A DNA stretch of 19,545 nucleotides from Xanthobacteraceae bacterium (GTDB taxonomy: Bacteria; Pseudomonadota; Alphaproteobacteria; Rhizobiales; Xanthobacteraceae): NCBI GenBank assembly GCA_030037185.1, contig JASHRR010001113.1:1-19545 (forward strand). Reading direction: 5' to 3'. This document shows positions 1 through 8,400 of the stretch, piece by piece. Within the stretch, counting starts at the first letter, position 1, and each line of letters opens with the position of its first letter. A model generated the notes under the pieces. That model worked only from the letters and a program-made list of their open reading frames with translations. It had not been told where the DNA came from and did no database searches. Made by a program: the position numbers and the translations under genes.

Positions 1-116
1 CCTCTGGTATCGCCGATGATGCACCACGGATAGTTTATATACGCCTGGGCTTTTCCCACCCATGCCGTCAGCGCCACCGCCAGTGCCAATCCGGCAATTA
101 CTACCGGCTTGCTCAT
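1..116 (-). CDS. DUF3551-like small secreted protein, N-terminal part (runs off left edge)
   Basis: The minus-strand frame opens with an ATG at 116 and stays open to the window edge. It gives about 38 residues: a basic N-terminus (MSKP), a hydrophobic stretch, an AQA-type signal peptidase site near residue 25, then YINYPWCIIGDTR. A signal peptide followed at once by a Y-P-W-C motif is the hallmark of DUF3551 proteins, short secreted proteins of unknown function that are abundant in Bradyrhizobium relatives. An AGGAGA Shine-Dalgarno lies about 6 bases before the ATG and supports the start. The C-terminal half is outside the window, so the later cysteine pattern cannot be checked. Function is unknown; export to the periplasm or outside is inferred from the signal peptide. 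Confidence 0.7.
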   Translation of the reverse strand, partial: MSKPVVIAGLALAVALTAWVGKAQAYINYPWCIIGDTR

Positions 117-405
117 GTCCGTCTCCTCTTTATTAATTCTTAATCGCGATTCCCACCCGGCCCTTTTGCGCCCAAGGGTCGACGCGACATTTCCCCCCTA
201 TCCCCAATATCGGGAACGGGAAAGCGGCCCTCAATCGAATGTTGCGCGTGTGTTGCAAAGGGGACACTCTGGCCACGGTAAGAGCCTACCCGGTCTCGAG
301 GGAGCGGACCCGCGGTGAGGCAGCGGGGGCCCGTACATGCTGCGAACGAGCATGAAATGAAATTGGCGGCGCGACTTGCGAGCGAAAGTCGATCAGTCTC
401 GATGA

Positions 406-663
406 TGGAGAGATCTGGCGAAACGAATCGCCCGCGGCATAGCGGCCGGAGATTCGCATTGGCGCCAAATCGTCGTCATCAAATCGCGGGTCCTTTTTTT
501 TCCTGCGCCGCGGCAGTTGATCTCAAATCATCAGAACCTTCGCGCAGATACTCCAGAAGCAGCGCTCGCTTGGCCGCAGAGGGAGCGCGTGAACCGCATC
601 AGCCGCGAGGAGCGGATGGATGAGTTGATCCAGGTTAATGCCGGGGGGCTGCGATTCGAATAA
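406..663 (+). other. Possible coding remnant: ATG-less open frame of 85 codons
   Basis: A plus-strand frame is open from just after a TGA at 403-405 to a TAA at 661-663. It reads like real protein: an amphipathic basic start (DLAKRIARGIAAGDSHW), a hydrophobic strand (IVVIKSRVLFFP) and a charged C-terminus containing REERMDELIQVNAGG. Third codon positions are mostly G or C, as in the neighbouring genes. No ATG occurs near its beginning; the first in-frame TTG or GTG codons are late (about 519 and 589). I do not recognise the family. It may be the 3' part of a decayed gene, or chance. Confidence 0.25.
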
Positions 664-710
664 CCTGCACCCAGCTTGGCTCCCTACCAAGCCTCGCACA
701 TCGCAACTCA

Positions 711-763
711 GCCCTGGTCGACCCTACACCCGCGACTCGACCCCCGATCAGGGCTTTCTTTCT
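711..763 (+). terminator. Candidate bipartite hairpin with T-rich tail
   Basis: GCCCTG at 711-716 is complementary to CAGGGC at 749-754. Inside it, GGTCGA (716-721) pairs with TCGACC (737-742). A pyrimidine tail TTTCTTTCT (755-763) follows directly. The two-tier stem plus T-rich tail resembles an intrinsic terminator for plus-strand transcription. The only candidate gene upstream on that strand is the uncertain frame ending at 663. The loop is large and part of the stem is interrupted, so confidence is low. Confidence 0.3.
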
Positions 764-822
764 CCGCCGCGTTGCCTTGGCGCAGCAAAGGGCAGCGTTA
801 CCCGATGATCTGCCCCAAGCTC

Positions 823-864
823 CGGCGGCCCAGCGAAACGGGGCGTCGCCGCGCTGGGCCGCCG
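823..864. repeat. Perfect 13-bp inverted repeat (hairpin)
   Basis: CGGCGGCCCAGCG (823-835) and CGCTGGGCCGCCG (852-864) are exact reverse complements separated by 16 bases. The stem is all G/C except one A/T pair and would be very stable in RNA from either strand. It ends 12 bases beyond the stop of the minus-strand gene at 877, so it could end or protect that transcript. No T-run follows on either strand. A dispersed palindromic element is the alternative. Confidence 0.7.
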
Positions 865-876
865 ATCAGGGTGAGA

Positions 877-1077
877 TCAATCGGCTGCGGCGGGTTCGGA
901 CTGTCGCCTACGCGGCGTCCGCGACTTGTCTCGCAGCGGTTGCTGGGTTTCTCTTGTCTCCAGCGCCTGCCAACGCGCCACCAGCCCTAACCAAAAAGCC
1001 CTGTCGCTGGCACTGCGAGCGTCAACGGCTAGACGGCGGCATTCATCCGCACGCCGCCGGAAATGCTCTACGCTCAC
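877..1077 (-). CDS. 66-residue protein of unknown function, rhizobial VEHFRRRADECRRLA-type
   Basis: GTG start at 1077, preceded on the minus strand by GGGAGGAAACAA, a strong Shine-Dalgarno at good spacing; this is why I prefer it to the longer frame opening at 1263. The 66-residue product begins MSVEHFRRRADECRRLA and continues with ASDRAFWLGLVARWQALE, then a basic tail ending RRRQSEPAAAD. Small helical proteins built as x-H-Y/F-R-x-R-A-x-E-C-x-x-L-A followed by a W-x-x-L-A/E helix are very common in Bradyrhizobium and relatives, and have no known function. No signal peptide or membrane segment is seen. It lies downstream of the M48 protease gene on the same strand, 265 bp away, so it probably has its own promoter. 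A strong hairpin (823-864) follows its stop. Confidence 0.6.
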   Translation of the reverse strand: MSVEHFRRRADECRRLAVDARSASDRAFWLGLVARWQALETRETQQPLRDKSRTPRRRQSEPAAAD

Positions 1078-1342
1078 TTGTTTCCTCCCTATCAACCGGC
1101 CCACCTCCCTTCCTCCGGTCGGGAACTCAACAAGTGTAGCCAATGTTGTGGAGGCTACCGCGTAAACTCTTTGCGAGGCTTCACGCCCGCCACTATCGCT
1201 GGTCCACCCGCAGCGCGATCCGGGCGGAACGACACCGACGGATTTTGTAGTCTGACACCGCATCCTGCCTCCGATCGATTCACCGCGGCCCGATGTCTGG
1301 TGGACATCAACGGCAACGCCAACGAGGTGACGTCGGTCGTCC

Positions 1343-2575
1343 TCAACTGCCTAGCTTTGCCCCATGATCGCGATCCGGCACGGCCGGCGGCCCGCCGAGA
1401 TCAACCGGCGGCCGATCGGGAAGGAAGGGTCGCGGCGACGCCGGCTGTCCCCATGGCACACGGGGGAGCGTGTTCGGCTCCGCCGGCCCATCGGCCGCCC
1501 TGCCCCACGGACCTGCCTGCGCGTCGTCGGGCCCGGGCTGCCGCTCCTGCGGATAGCCATCCGCCTGCGTTTCCTCCTGCGCGCCCGGCAGCGCCAGCGG
1601 ACCGGGATCGTGCCCGCCCATCACCTCGACCAGCGCCTTGATGCGCGCCTCGATCGTGGGGTGGGTCGAAAACAGGTCGGTGAATTCCTCCCGCGGATTA
1701 TCGACACACATTTCCATGACAGCGGAAGTTGCACCTGGTAGTTCGCCGCGGCCTTCGATCTTGCGTAGCGCCACAATCATGGCGTCGGGGTTCTTGGTGA
1801 GCTCGACCGCGCCGGCGTCGGCGAGGAATTCCCGCGATCGCGACAAGGCAAACCGGATCACGCTCGAAAGCAGCCAGGCGATCGCGACCAGCACGATCGC
1901 GATCACGACGGCGATGAAATTTCCGCCCCGGCCGCGACCGTCTTCGCCGTCGCTCGACCGCCGGCCGCGGAAGCCGGTGTAGAACCACAGCCGGAAGAAT
2001 AGCTCGGCAAAGAACGCGATCGCGCCCGCGATGAGAACCGCAATAACCAGCAAGCGCACGTCGCCGTTGCGAATATGCGTGAGTTCGTGGCCGAGCACGG
2101 CTTCCAGCTCGGCATCATCGAGTGCCGCCAGAAGTCCGGACGTTACGGTGACGGCATATTGCCTCTTGTTCATGCCGGTCGCGAAGGCGTTGAGCGCGTC
2201 GCTTTCCATGGTCTTGAGCTTCGGCATGGTGATGCCGCGCGAGATGCAGAGGTTTTCAAGGAGATTGTAGAGACGCGGCTCCTCGGCGCGGCTCACTTCG
2301 CGTCCGCCGGTCAGAAGGTCGATCATCGTTTGGTGGAAATAATAGGCAATGACGATCCACCCGACGGTCCCAACGGTCGCCAGCGGGGCAGCGGCGATCA
2401 GATCCTGCCACGCCTTGCCCGCGAGATATTGCAGCGAGGCCCTGTAGGACATCGCCTCGCCGGCGAGCGCACCCGCATAGACCAACAGGTATACGAGCGC
2501 GAACAGCCCGATCAGCAGCGCAACCGAACGCCGCTTGTTGGATTCGATGTGGCTGTAAAGCCCGTAGGCCGCCAT
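1343..2575 (-). CDS. M48-family (HtpX-like) membrane zinc metalloprotease
   Basis: A 410-residue integral membrane protease. Hydrophobic segments lie near residues 17-38, 61-80, 173-192 and 220-242. The zinc site HELTH is at 163-167 (LGHELTHIRNGD), and the downstream SREFLAD motif (247-253) supplies the likely third ligand, Glu249. The conserved FSTHPTIEARI lies near 302-312. This is the M48B/HtpX plan: the active site faces the cytoplasm and cleaves misfolded membrane proteins. The family core ends about residue 320. The last 90 residues form a Pro/Gly-rich, probably disordered tail of no known role. The ATG at 2575 follows the LemA stop by 2 nt, which points to co-transcription and coupled translation; LemA-M48 pairing is common in bacteria. 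The protein differs from E. coli HtpX in length and tail, so I give no symbol. Confidence 0.9.
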   Translation of the reverse strand: MAAYGLYSHIESNKRRSVALLIGLFALVYLLVYAGALAGEAMSYRASLQYLAGKAWQDLIAAAPLATVGTVGWIVIAYYFHQTMIDLLTGGREVSRAEEPRLYNLLENLCISRGITMPKLKTMESDALNAFATGMNKRQYAVTVTSGLLAALDDAELEAVLGHELTHIRNGDVRLLVIAVLIAGAIAFFAELFFRLWFYTGFRGRRSSDGEDGRGRGGNFIAVVIAIVLVAIAWLLSSVIRFALSRSREFLADAGAVELTKNPDAMIVALRKIEGRGELPGATSAVMEMCVDNPREEFTDLFSTHPTIEARIKALVEVMGGHDPGPLALPGAQEETQADGYPQERQPGPDDAQAGPWGRAADGPAEPNTLPRVPWGQPASPRPFLPDRPPVDLGGPPAVPDRDHGAKLGS

Positions 2576-2577
2576 GG

Positions 2578-3141
2578 CTAGAACTTCACCTGCGGCGCCT
2601 CCGCAAGGGTCTTACGCTCCTCCCCGAGATCGAAAAATTGCTTGGACGCGAATCCGAACGAGGCCGCAAACAGGGCCGCCGGGAACTGCGCAATGCGAGC
2701 ATTGTATTCGCTTACCGCGTTGTTGAAGAAGCGGCGGGCAGCAGCGATCTTGTTTTCGATGTCCGTGAGCTCACCCTGCAATTGCTGGAAGTTCGCGTTG
2801 GCTTTGAGATCCGGATAGGCCTCCGACAGCGCGATCAGGCGCCCAAGCATTCCCGAGAGCTGCTGCTCGGCTGCGGCCTGCGCCTCAGGGCCCTTGGCCG
2901 CCACGGCAGCGTTGCGAGCCGCGATGACAGCCTCAAGGGTGCCGCGCTCATGCGCTGCGTAGCCCTTCACGGTCTCCACCAGATTGGGAATGAGATCATG
3001 GCGCTGGCGTAACTGGACATCGATGTCGGCGAAGGCTTGGCTCACGCGCTGCCCCATAGCGACGAGGCCGTTATAAACGCTGATGACCCATGCCACGATC
3101 ACCACAATGACACCGAAGACGATCCAGCCGGTCGTAGACAT
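2578..3141 (-). CDS. lemA: LemA family membrane-anchored protein
   Basis: A 187-residue protein. One N-terminal membrane helix (TGWIVFGVIVVIVAWVIS, about residues 4-21) is followed by the helical LemA domain: NGLVAMGQRVSQAFADIDVQ, then QRHDLIPNLVETVKGYAAHE, the AxGPEAQAAAEQQLSG helix, and the C-terminal ENKIAAARRFFNNAVSEYN and FPAALFA segments, all typical of the family. The biochemical role of LemA is unknown; it is often paired with M48 proteases or TPM-domain proteins in envelope stress loci. I chose the ATG at 3141 over the upstream frame at 3228 because it puts the helix at the N-terminus, as in the family, and has GGGGAG about 6 bases upstream. It is first gene of the lemA-M48 operon. 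Confidence 0.92.
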   Translation of the reverse strand: MSTTGWIVFGVIVVIVAWVISVYNGLVAMGQRVSQAFADIDVQLRQRHDLIPNLVETVKGYAAHERGTLEAVIAARNAAVAAKGPEAQAAAEQQLSGMLGRLIALSEAYPDLKANANFQQLQGELTDIENKIAAARRFFNNAVSEYNARIAQFPAALFAASFGFASKQFFDLGEERKTLAEAPQVKF

Positions 3142-3652
3142 ATCGTGCTCCCCGAGCGCTTCGTTCCCCGAGCGCGCAAGCGCCGCGATTGCACAGCAAT
3201 CCGGCGCGGAGTTTCTCGGTAACGGCAAGTCCAGTCAAGTGTTGCCGACCCGCACGCTCGACGCCAAGGACCGCGAAGCGAACATCCACGGCCGGTTCGC
3301 ATCGAGTTCGACAGGATAGTTGCACAAGCCGAAGCGCCGAGTGCCGCTGCACCAACCGGCAAGACCGGCAAGCGCGTTGCCCGCTTTGTGGCGGCCAGTA
3401 GCACGACGCCTCGCGAGAGCTGAGCCAGGAGTGGCAGGGTTTACTGGCACTTTTGAAATCGTTGCAACAGCATGCCCGGGATACGCCGAAAAAGCGGACA
3501 GCTTGCGCCCATCGTTTGAGAAAACCGGGCTAAGGGTTTCACCGCACGTGGAGGCATACCCATCGTCGGCGAGCCACCCAGCACCCGCAATCATCCCTGC
3601 TTTGCGACACCGGTCTGTCGCATCGCCTTGGCAGTCGGATCAAGGGTGGCCG
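3142..3652. other. Upstream region of lemA, no gene recognised
   Basis: About 510 bp between the 3' end of an ATPase pseudogene and lemA. A minus-strand frame of 119 codons (3235-3594) shows no recognisable domain and runs into the candidate lemA promoter, so I do not call it. A small hairpin (GCGACA/TGTCGC, 3604-3621) lies just after the pseudogene. The rest looks like decayed or spacer sequence. Confidence 0.5.
3210..3238 (-). promoter_or_regulatory. Candidate promoter for lemA-M48 operon
   Basis: On the minus strand TTGACT (3238-3233) and GAAACT (3215-3210) are separated by 17 bp, and the ATG at 3141 lies about 70 bp further on. The -35 is a near-consensus match; the -10 is weak. No regulator site was recognised. 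A heat-shock-type promoter would fit the gene content but is not clearly shown here. Confidence 0.3.
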
Positions 3653-4147
3653 TTACGGCCGCTCCCCGAGCGCATCCAAAACAAGGGCGGCCCGTTCCGC
3701 CACCCCCACCTTCGGCAGGGCAACCAGTTGGTAGCCAAGGCAAGGATAGGCCGAGAGAAGGCGCGAATATCAACAGGTGACGCCCGGATGGTGCCGCTCC
3801 GGATCGGTCACGAAAATCGGTTGCCACGGCGGCGCCAAGACCCCCTCAGCACCCCCAGCGCGTGTTCGCCCGTCACCTGCTCAAGGGCGACCGCGGCGTC
3901 GACCGAACCTCTGTCAAAAAACACCCAGCCTTCCAGCGCGCTGGCTGAGGCCCGGTCGGCTATGGTCATTTCAATCGCTCGACGCGCGAAGGCGGCTCCG
4001 TCCCCACGGGAGCGCCGACCCGTTGCCCTTCGGCTCTTCCTTAACGATCCGCCGACTCCACCACGGCGCGCCCTCGTCGAGGAAGCTCGGCCAGCAGCGC
4101 CGACTTGCCGCCCATGAACATCGGGAAATTACGACAAAACGATCCAC
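3653..4147 (-). pseudogene. Degenerate AAA-type P-loop ATPase (about 175-residue family)
   Basis: Minus-strand segments in shifting frames join into one recognisable protein. It starts DRFVVISRCS (from 4147), then GGKSALLAELPRRGRAVVE (4112-4056), RRIVKEEPKGNGSALPW (4054-4004), DGAAFARRAIEMTIADRAS and ALEGWVFFDRGSVDAAVALE (from 4002), and LAPPWQPIFVTDPERHH and YSRLLSAYPCLGYQLVALPK to a TAA (3841-3653). This is the order of a small predicted ATPase family common in Alphaproteobacteria: Walker A, E-E-P-x-R-R-I-V, FFDRG, PPWxEIFVTDxER, then a C-terminal AYPxLGYE strand. At least four frameshifts and one in-frame TGA (3772-3770) separate the parts, and the Walker A is damaged (RCSW in place of GCSG). 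It is not translatable as a whole. It lies downstream of the Rsm22-type gene on the same strand. Confidence 0.85.
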
Positions 4148-4361
4148 TGAATGTCGCTTTGTCGATACCGGTCCGGCCCGGGTCCGGACGGATCGGGCAG
4201 TGCTGCTCTCCGCGACGTCACCGCTGCAGTCCGGCGGGTCAGGCCGGTCGGCCTGGCGATCTGAGCGAATGCTCGCTGGCCCTTTTCGGTGGCGCAGCCA
4301 GGAGGTATCACTCGCTCCCGCGAAGTTGTTTCGATTTTATCAAGGCTATCTGGACCTCCGG

Positions 4362-4378
4362 GCCCCTCAGGTTGGGGC
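4362..4378 (-). terminator. Weak hairpin 3' of the smc-rsm22 unit
   Basis: GCCCC (4362-4366) and GGGGC (4374-4378) form a 5-bp GC stem with a 7-base loop, 28 bp beyond the stop of the Rsm22-type gene on the minus strand. A wider GTCTCA/TGAGAC pair flanks it on the upstream side. No T-run follows, so it would be at best a Rho-assisted or RNA-stabilising element. Confidence 0.2.
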
Positions 4379-4405
4379 GCAATGTCTCAAACGGCTGGCA
4401 TTGAT

Positions 4406-5398
4406 TTACCCTGAGACGCTGTCGCCCCATCGCCAGGATTTACACCGCCGATAGGCGCCGAGGTCGCGCCGCGCCGCGCTATCGCTGACCACGCCTGCGT
4501 CCATGCACAGTTTCGTCGTGATGGCGCTTTTGGTGATCCGCGGCGGCGCCAGCACCCGCGCAGCAATCGGTTGCGGATGGCCGCGCGACAGCACGACATA
4601 GGAGAACTTCTCGTCCTCGAACGGCAACTCGGCGTCCTTGATGCGCAGGTGATCACGCGAACGCGGCAGCCTCTGGGCGAAATGACACCAGTCAGGCGGC
4701 GGCAACGGACACGGGCGTTTATGCGGGCATGGCGCCGCCACATGGGCGCCGGCGGCGACCGCTTCGCCGCGCATCTGCAGTATGCGCCGATAGCCGTCCG
4801 GCGTACCGGGGGTGATGATCACGAGCACGCCGGCGGTCGCGGCCCAGAGCAGTTGGGTGAAGCGCGCAAGCCCGTCGGCAGCGATTTCACTCGCCATATA
4901 GCTGGCAACGACGAGATCGGCGGGTTGCGCGCCGGCAAGCAGTCGGAGGGCATCGCTCTGCCGGTAGGATTGTCGGTGAACAACCTGGCGCAGCGTTTGG
5001 CTGCCCGCTTCCGCCATCAGCTTCAGGCTCAAATCCCGCAACGACGCATTGGCGTCGATCAGGCGAATATCGGCGAGCGTTGCAAAGGCCTCAACTGCCG
5101 CGAAAGCGGCCGTTCCCGGGCCGGCGCCGATATCTAACATCGAGCGCGGTTGGAATGTGGGCAGCGTCTCGCCCGTCGCGTTGAAAACCGCGACCGCGGC
5201 CGCATAGGTGGCGGGCAACCGGGCCAATGCGTAGGCCAGTGCGCCATCGCTTGTTGCGATCGCTTGCGATCCGCCCCCCGCCCGATAGTTGCGCGACTGG
5301 GCCGCGGCCAATTCAGCGATGGAGTTGCGCGACACGCCGTGGGCAAGCCGCGCCAGTGCGGCCTTGAGGTTTTGCGGCAGGGCGGGGGGCAGGCGCAT
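4406..5398 (-). CDS. Rsm22/METTL17-type small ribosomal subunit methyltransferase-like protein
   Basis: A 330-residue protein with a SAM-type Rossmann core. Motif I is MLDIGAGPGTAAFAA (about 87-101), an acidic strand RLIDANASLRDLSL follows (112-125), and LVVASYMASEI lies near 162-172. The C-terminal region carries CPHKRPCPL and WCHF (Cys224, Cys230, Cys238), then RxxDHLRIK, FEDEKFSYVVLSR and ARVLAPPRITK, and ends AYRRCKSWRWGD. This is the Rsm22 family; its mitochondrial member METTL17 binds the small subunit during assembly and carries an Fe-S cluster on conserved cysteines. Whether the bacterial protein methylates rRNA is not settled. Length is normal and the frame intact. The ATG at 5398 lies 5 nt after the SMC stop, so the two genes form an operon. 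Confidence 0.88.
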   Translation of the reverse strand: MRLPPALPQNLKAALARLAHGVSRNSIAELAAAQSRNYRAGGGSQAIATSDGALAYALARLPATYAAAVAVFNATGETLPTFQPRSMLDIGAGPGTAAFAAVEAFATLADIRLIDANASLRDLSLKLMAEAGSQTLRQVVHRQSYRQSDALRLLAGAQPADLVVASYMASEIAADGLARFTQLLWAATAGVLVIITPGTPDGYRRILQMRGEAVAAGAHVAAPCPHKRPCPLPPPDWCHFAQRLPRSRDHLRIKDAELPFEDEKFSYVVLSRGHPQPIAARVLAPPRITKSAITTKLCMDAGVVSDSAARRDLGAYRRCKSWRWGDSVSG

Positions 5399-5403
5399 CG
5401 AAG

Positions 5404-8400
5404 TTACGCCACCGCCTCGCGTATCTTCACGGCATCTTCGAGATCGACCGAGACCAGCTGCGACACGCCGCGCTCCGCCATGGTCACGCCGAACAGGCGG
5501 TTCATCCGGGCCATGGTGATCGGATTGTGGGTGATGATGATGAAGCGCGTCTCGGTCGATTTCGCCATCTGGTCCAGGAGATCGCAGAAGCGGTCGACGT
5601 TGTGATCGTCAAGCGGCGCGTCTACCTCGTCGAGCACGCAGATCGGCGCGGGATTGGTGAGAAACACCGCAAATATCAACGCCAGTGCGGTGAGCGCTTG
5701 CTCGCCGCCAGAAAGGAGTGACAGTGTCGCCGGCTTCTTGCCCGGCGGCTTGGCAAGGATCTCAAGCCCCGCCTCTAATGGGTCGTCGTGCTCGATGAGT
5801 TGCAGTTCGGCGGTGCCGCCGCCGAACAGGTCGGTGAACAGGCGCTCGAAATGGGCGCGAACCACCTCGAAGGAGCCGAGCAGCCGCTCGCGCGCCTCCC
5901 GATTGAGACTCGCAATCCCCTGCCGCAGCCGCTTGATCGCCTCGACCAGATCGTCCCGCTCCGAGATCAGAGTCGCATGCTGGGTCTCGACTTCGCGCAG
6001 CTCTTCCTCGGCGCGAAGATTGACGGCGCCGAGCCGCTCGCGCTCGCGCCTAAGCTTTTCAAGCTCGGCCTCGATGGCCGCGATCTCAGGCAGCGGCGCC
6101 TCCGCCTCAAAGCCGGCGAGGGCGGCCAGCGTTTCTGGCTCAGCCTCCAAGATTTCCCGGATCTCGGCGGCAAGATCCAGGAGCCGGCGCTTCACCGCCT
6201 GATGGCGCTCCTCTGCCCGCGCACAGGCTTCGCGCGCTGCCGACAATGCTTCGAGTGCGGCGCGCGCGGCGCGATCAGCGAGGGTAAGCGCATTTTCGCC
6301 CTCCGCGAGCCGACCGGCGGCGTCGTGGCGCACGGCCTCGGCGCTGGCGATCTCATCCAGTAGCGCCCGACGCTTGCCCTCGAACAGCTGCGGCGCGTCC
6401 ACCAGGCTGTCATGCTCGGTCTTCGCCGCAGCGAGACGTATCTCGATGGTGGCGATCTGGGTTGCGGCGCCGTCGCGGCGCGCCCGCCAATCCGCGGCTT
6501 CGGAATCGATCGCAACCAGCCGGCGTTGCGTCAGCTCAAGCTCGCGGCCGAGCGCTTGGGCCTCGGCACGCACCTGGGCGAGCCGTCCGCGGTCGTCCGT
6601 CACCGCAGTGTGGGCCTCGGTCAGCCGCAATTCGAGATCGGCAGTGGGGGGCAGAGCCTCTCGAGCCTCCGCGGCGGCGGCGCGAGCGGCCGCGGCTTCT
6701 CCAGTCGCTGCGGTGAGTCTTGCCTGTGCTTCGAGCAGTGCGGAGCGGCGCGACGTGATGCGGTTGAGCTCGCGTTCGGCGCCGGCGTGGCGGTCGCGGA
6801 CGGCGTCAGCCTCGCGTTGCCTGTCGCGCCAGCGCGTGCGCGCCGCATTCTCGGCATCGCGGGCTGCCGCGACTTCCGCCTCGGCGGCCGCGACGGATTC
6901 GCGTCGGATGTAAAAATCGGCTCGCACAATGCGCAGCTCCGCCTCGATGTCGGCAAGCCGGTTGCGCCCGGCGAGACGCCGCGCGGCGCCGGTCGGCGCA
7001 TGGGCGGCGACCGCATAGCCGTCCCAGCGCCACAAGTCGCCGTCTTGCGAAACCAGCCGCTGTCCGGGCTTGAGATCGCGGACGAGGCGGGCGCCATCGG
7101 TGCGGGCCACGACGCCGATCTGCCTCAACCGACGGATCATGGCGTCGGGCGCAGCAATCAGGAAGTCGGACAGGCGATGCACCCCTTCGGGCAATGGCGG
7201 ATCAGTCGGATCGACCACGGCACCGCCCCAATGGATCGGCGCAGCCTGCTCGACGGGAGCGTCGAGATCATCGCCCAGAGCAGCGCCCAGCGCCGTCTCG
7301 TACCCTTTCTCCACGGTCAGCAGATCGATCACCGGAGGCCACAACTTTCTGTTGTCGACGTGGAGAACGCGCGCGAGGGTTTTGGCCTCTGTCTCCAGGC
7401 GATGAACATGGCGCTCCGCCTCGGCGAGTGGCTGGCGGGCCACATCAAGGGCCTGACGAGCCGCGGAGTGCGCCGCCTCGGCGCGCAACGCCTCCGACTC
7501 CGCGGCCGTCACTGCGAATTGCGCAGAAGCCACGGCCGCCGCCAGCGCCTCGATATCGACGGCACCGGCGGCGTCGGCCATCAGCTGGTTCAGCTCGGCC
7601 GTCACCTGACCCAGTTCTCTTTCGAGCCGGGCACTGCGCGTTTCATTGTCGCGGATTGCGGTATCGAGCTGTCCGCGCTTTGCCGTCAAGTCCGCAAGCA
7701 AAGCCGTCAGCTCGGCGAAGGTCTTTTCGCTCGCAGCGAGCGCCGTATCGGCCAAGCCGGCGCGTTGTTCGACGCTGGCGCGCCGCTCCGCGCTGGCGGC
7801 AGCCTCGCGCGCAAGGGTCTCCTGCTCCGCCGACAAGCGCGCCAGCGCCCCGTCGGCGTCAGCCGATTGCTTGCGCTCGCGGGAGATGTCAGCGTCAAGC
7901 TGGACCAGGCGGCGCTCAAGCTCGGCAAAGCGCTCCCTGGCGCGCGCCTCCTCTCGCTGCAGGGCATCGCGGGCATTGATCAGCCGCGCCACAACCGCGG
8001 CGGCGGCGGCTTCGCCCTCGCGCAGTCCCGGCAGGTTGGCGGCGGCGGCGGCCTGATTGGTGGCGGCCCTCGTCTGGGCGACGGTGCCCTCGGCAACCTT
8101 ACCAACACCGATCTCGTGGGCACGAGCCGCGTCCTCGACCTCACGCTTTGCGGTGACGAGGCGCACATGGAACAGCGCCGCCTCCGCCTTGCGAACGCTT
8201 TGCGAGAGGACCCGATAGCGCACGGCCTGGCGCGCCTGACGTTTCAAGGCGTCGATCTGCCCGGACAACTGGCCGATCACGTCTTCAAGCCGGGCGAGAT
8301 TTTGTTCGGCGGCGCGCAGCCGCAATTCCGCCTCGTGGCGCCGCGCGTGCAGCCCGGAAATTCCGGCGGCCTCTTCAAGCACGCGGCGGCGCTGTTCCGG

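Larger units (their letters stand above)
117..876. other. 760-bp stretch without a convincing gene
   Basis: This lies between the 5' end of the DUF3551-like gene and the 3' end of a 66-residue gene. No ATG-started frame here has a recognisable product. It holds an ATG-less plus-strand frame at 406-663 and two notable inverted-repeat structures at 711-763 and 823-864. A smaller hairpin (GCTTGG/CCAAGC) sits at 674-692. An 8-T run occurs at 494-501 without a stem before it. I saw no tRNA cloverleaf; the TTCGAAT at about 654-660 lacks the flanking T-arm pairing. Confidence 0.6.

Noticed and set aside
645..700. Possible tRNA 3' end (TTCGAAT followed by a CCA-like stretch)
   Set aside because: No T-arm, anticodon arm or acceptor stem pairs in the sequence upstream; TTCGAA is explained by chance in the frame ending at 663.
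877..1263. 128-codon version of the small protein at 877-1077
   Set aside because: The extra N-terminal 62 residues are not family-like, while the internal GTG at 1077 has a strong Shine-Dalgarno and begins exactly at the conserved motif.
3320..4454. Long plus-strand frames (265 and 225 codons) between lemA and the Rsm22-type gene
   Set aside because: They lie opposite the ATPase pseudogene, whose minus-strand homology is clear; their products are Pro/Arg/Ser-rich with no domain.
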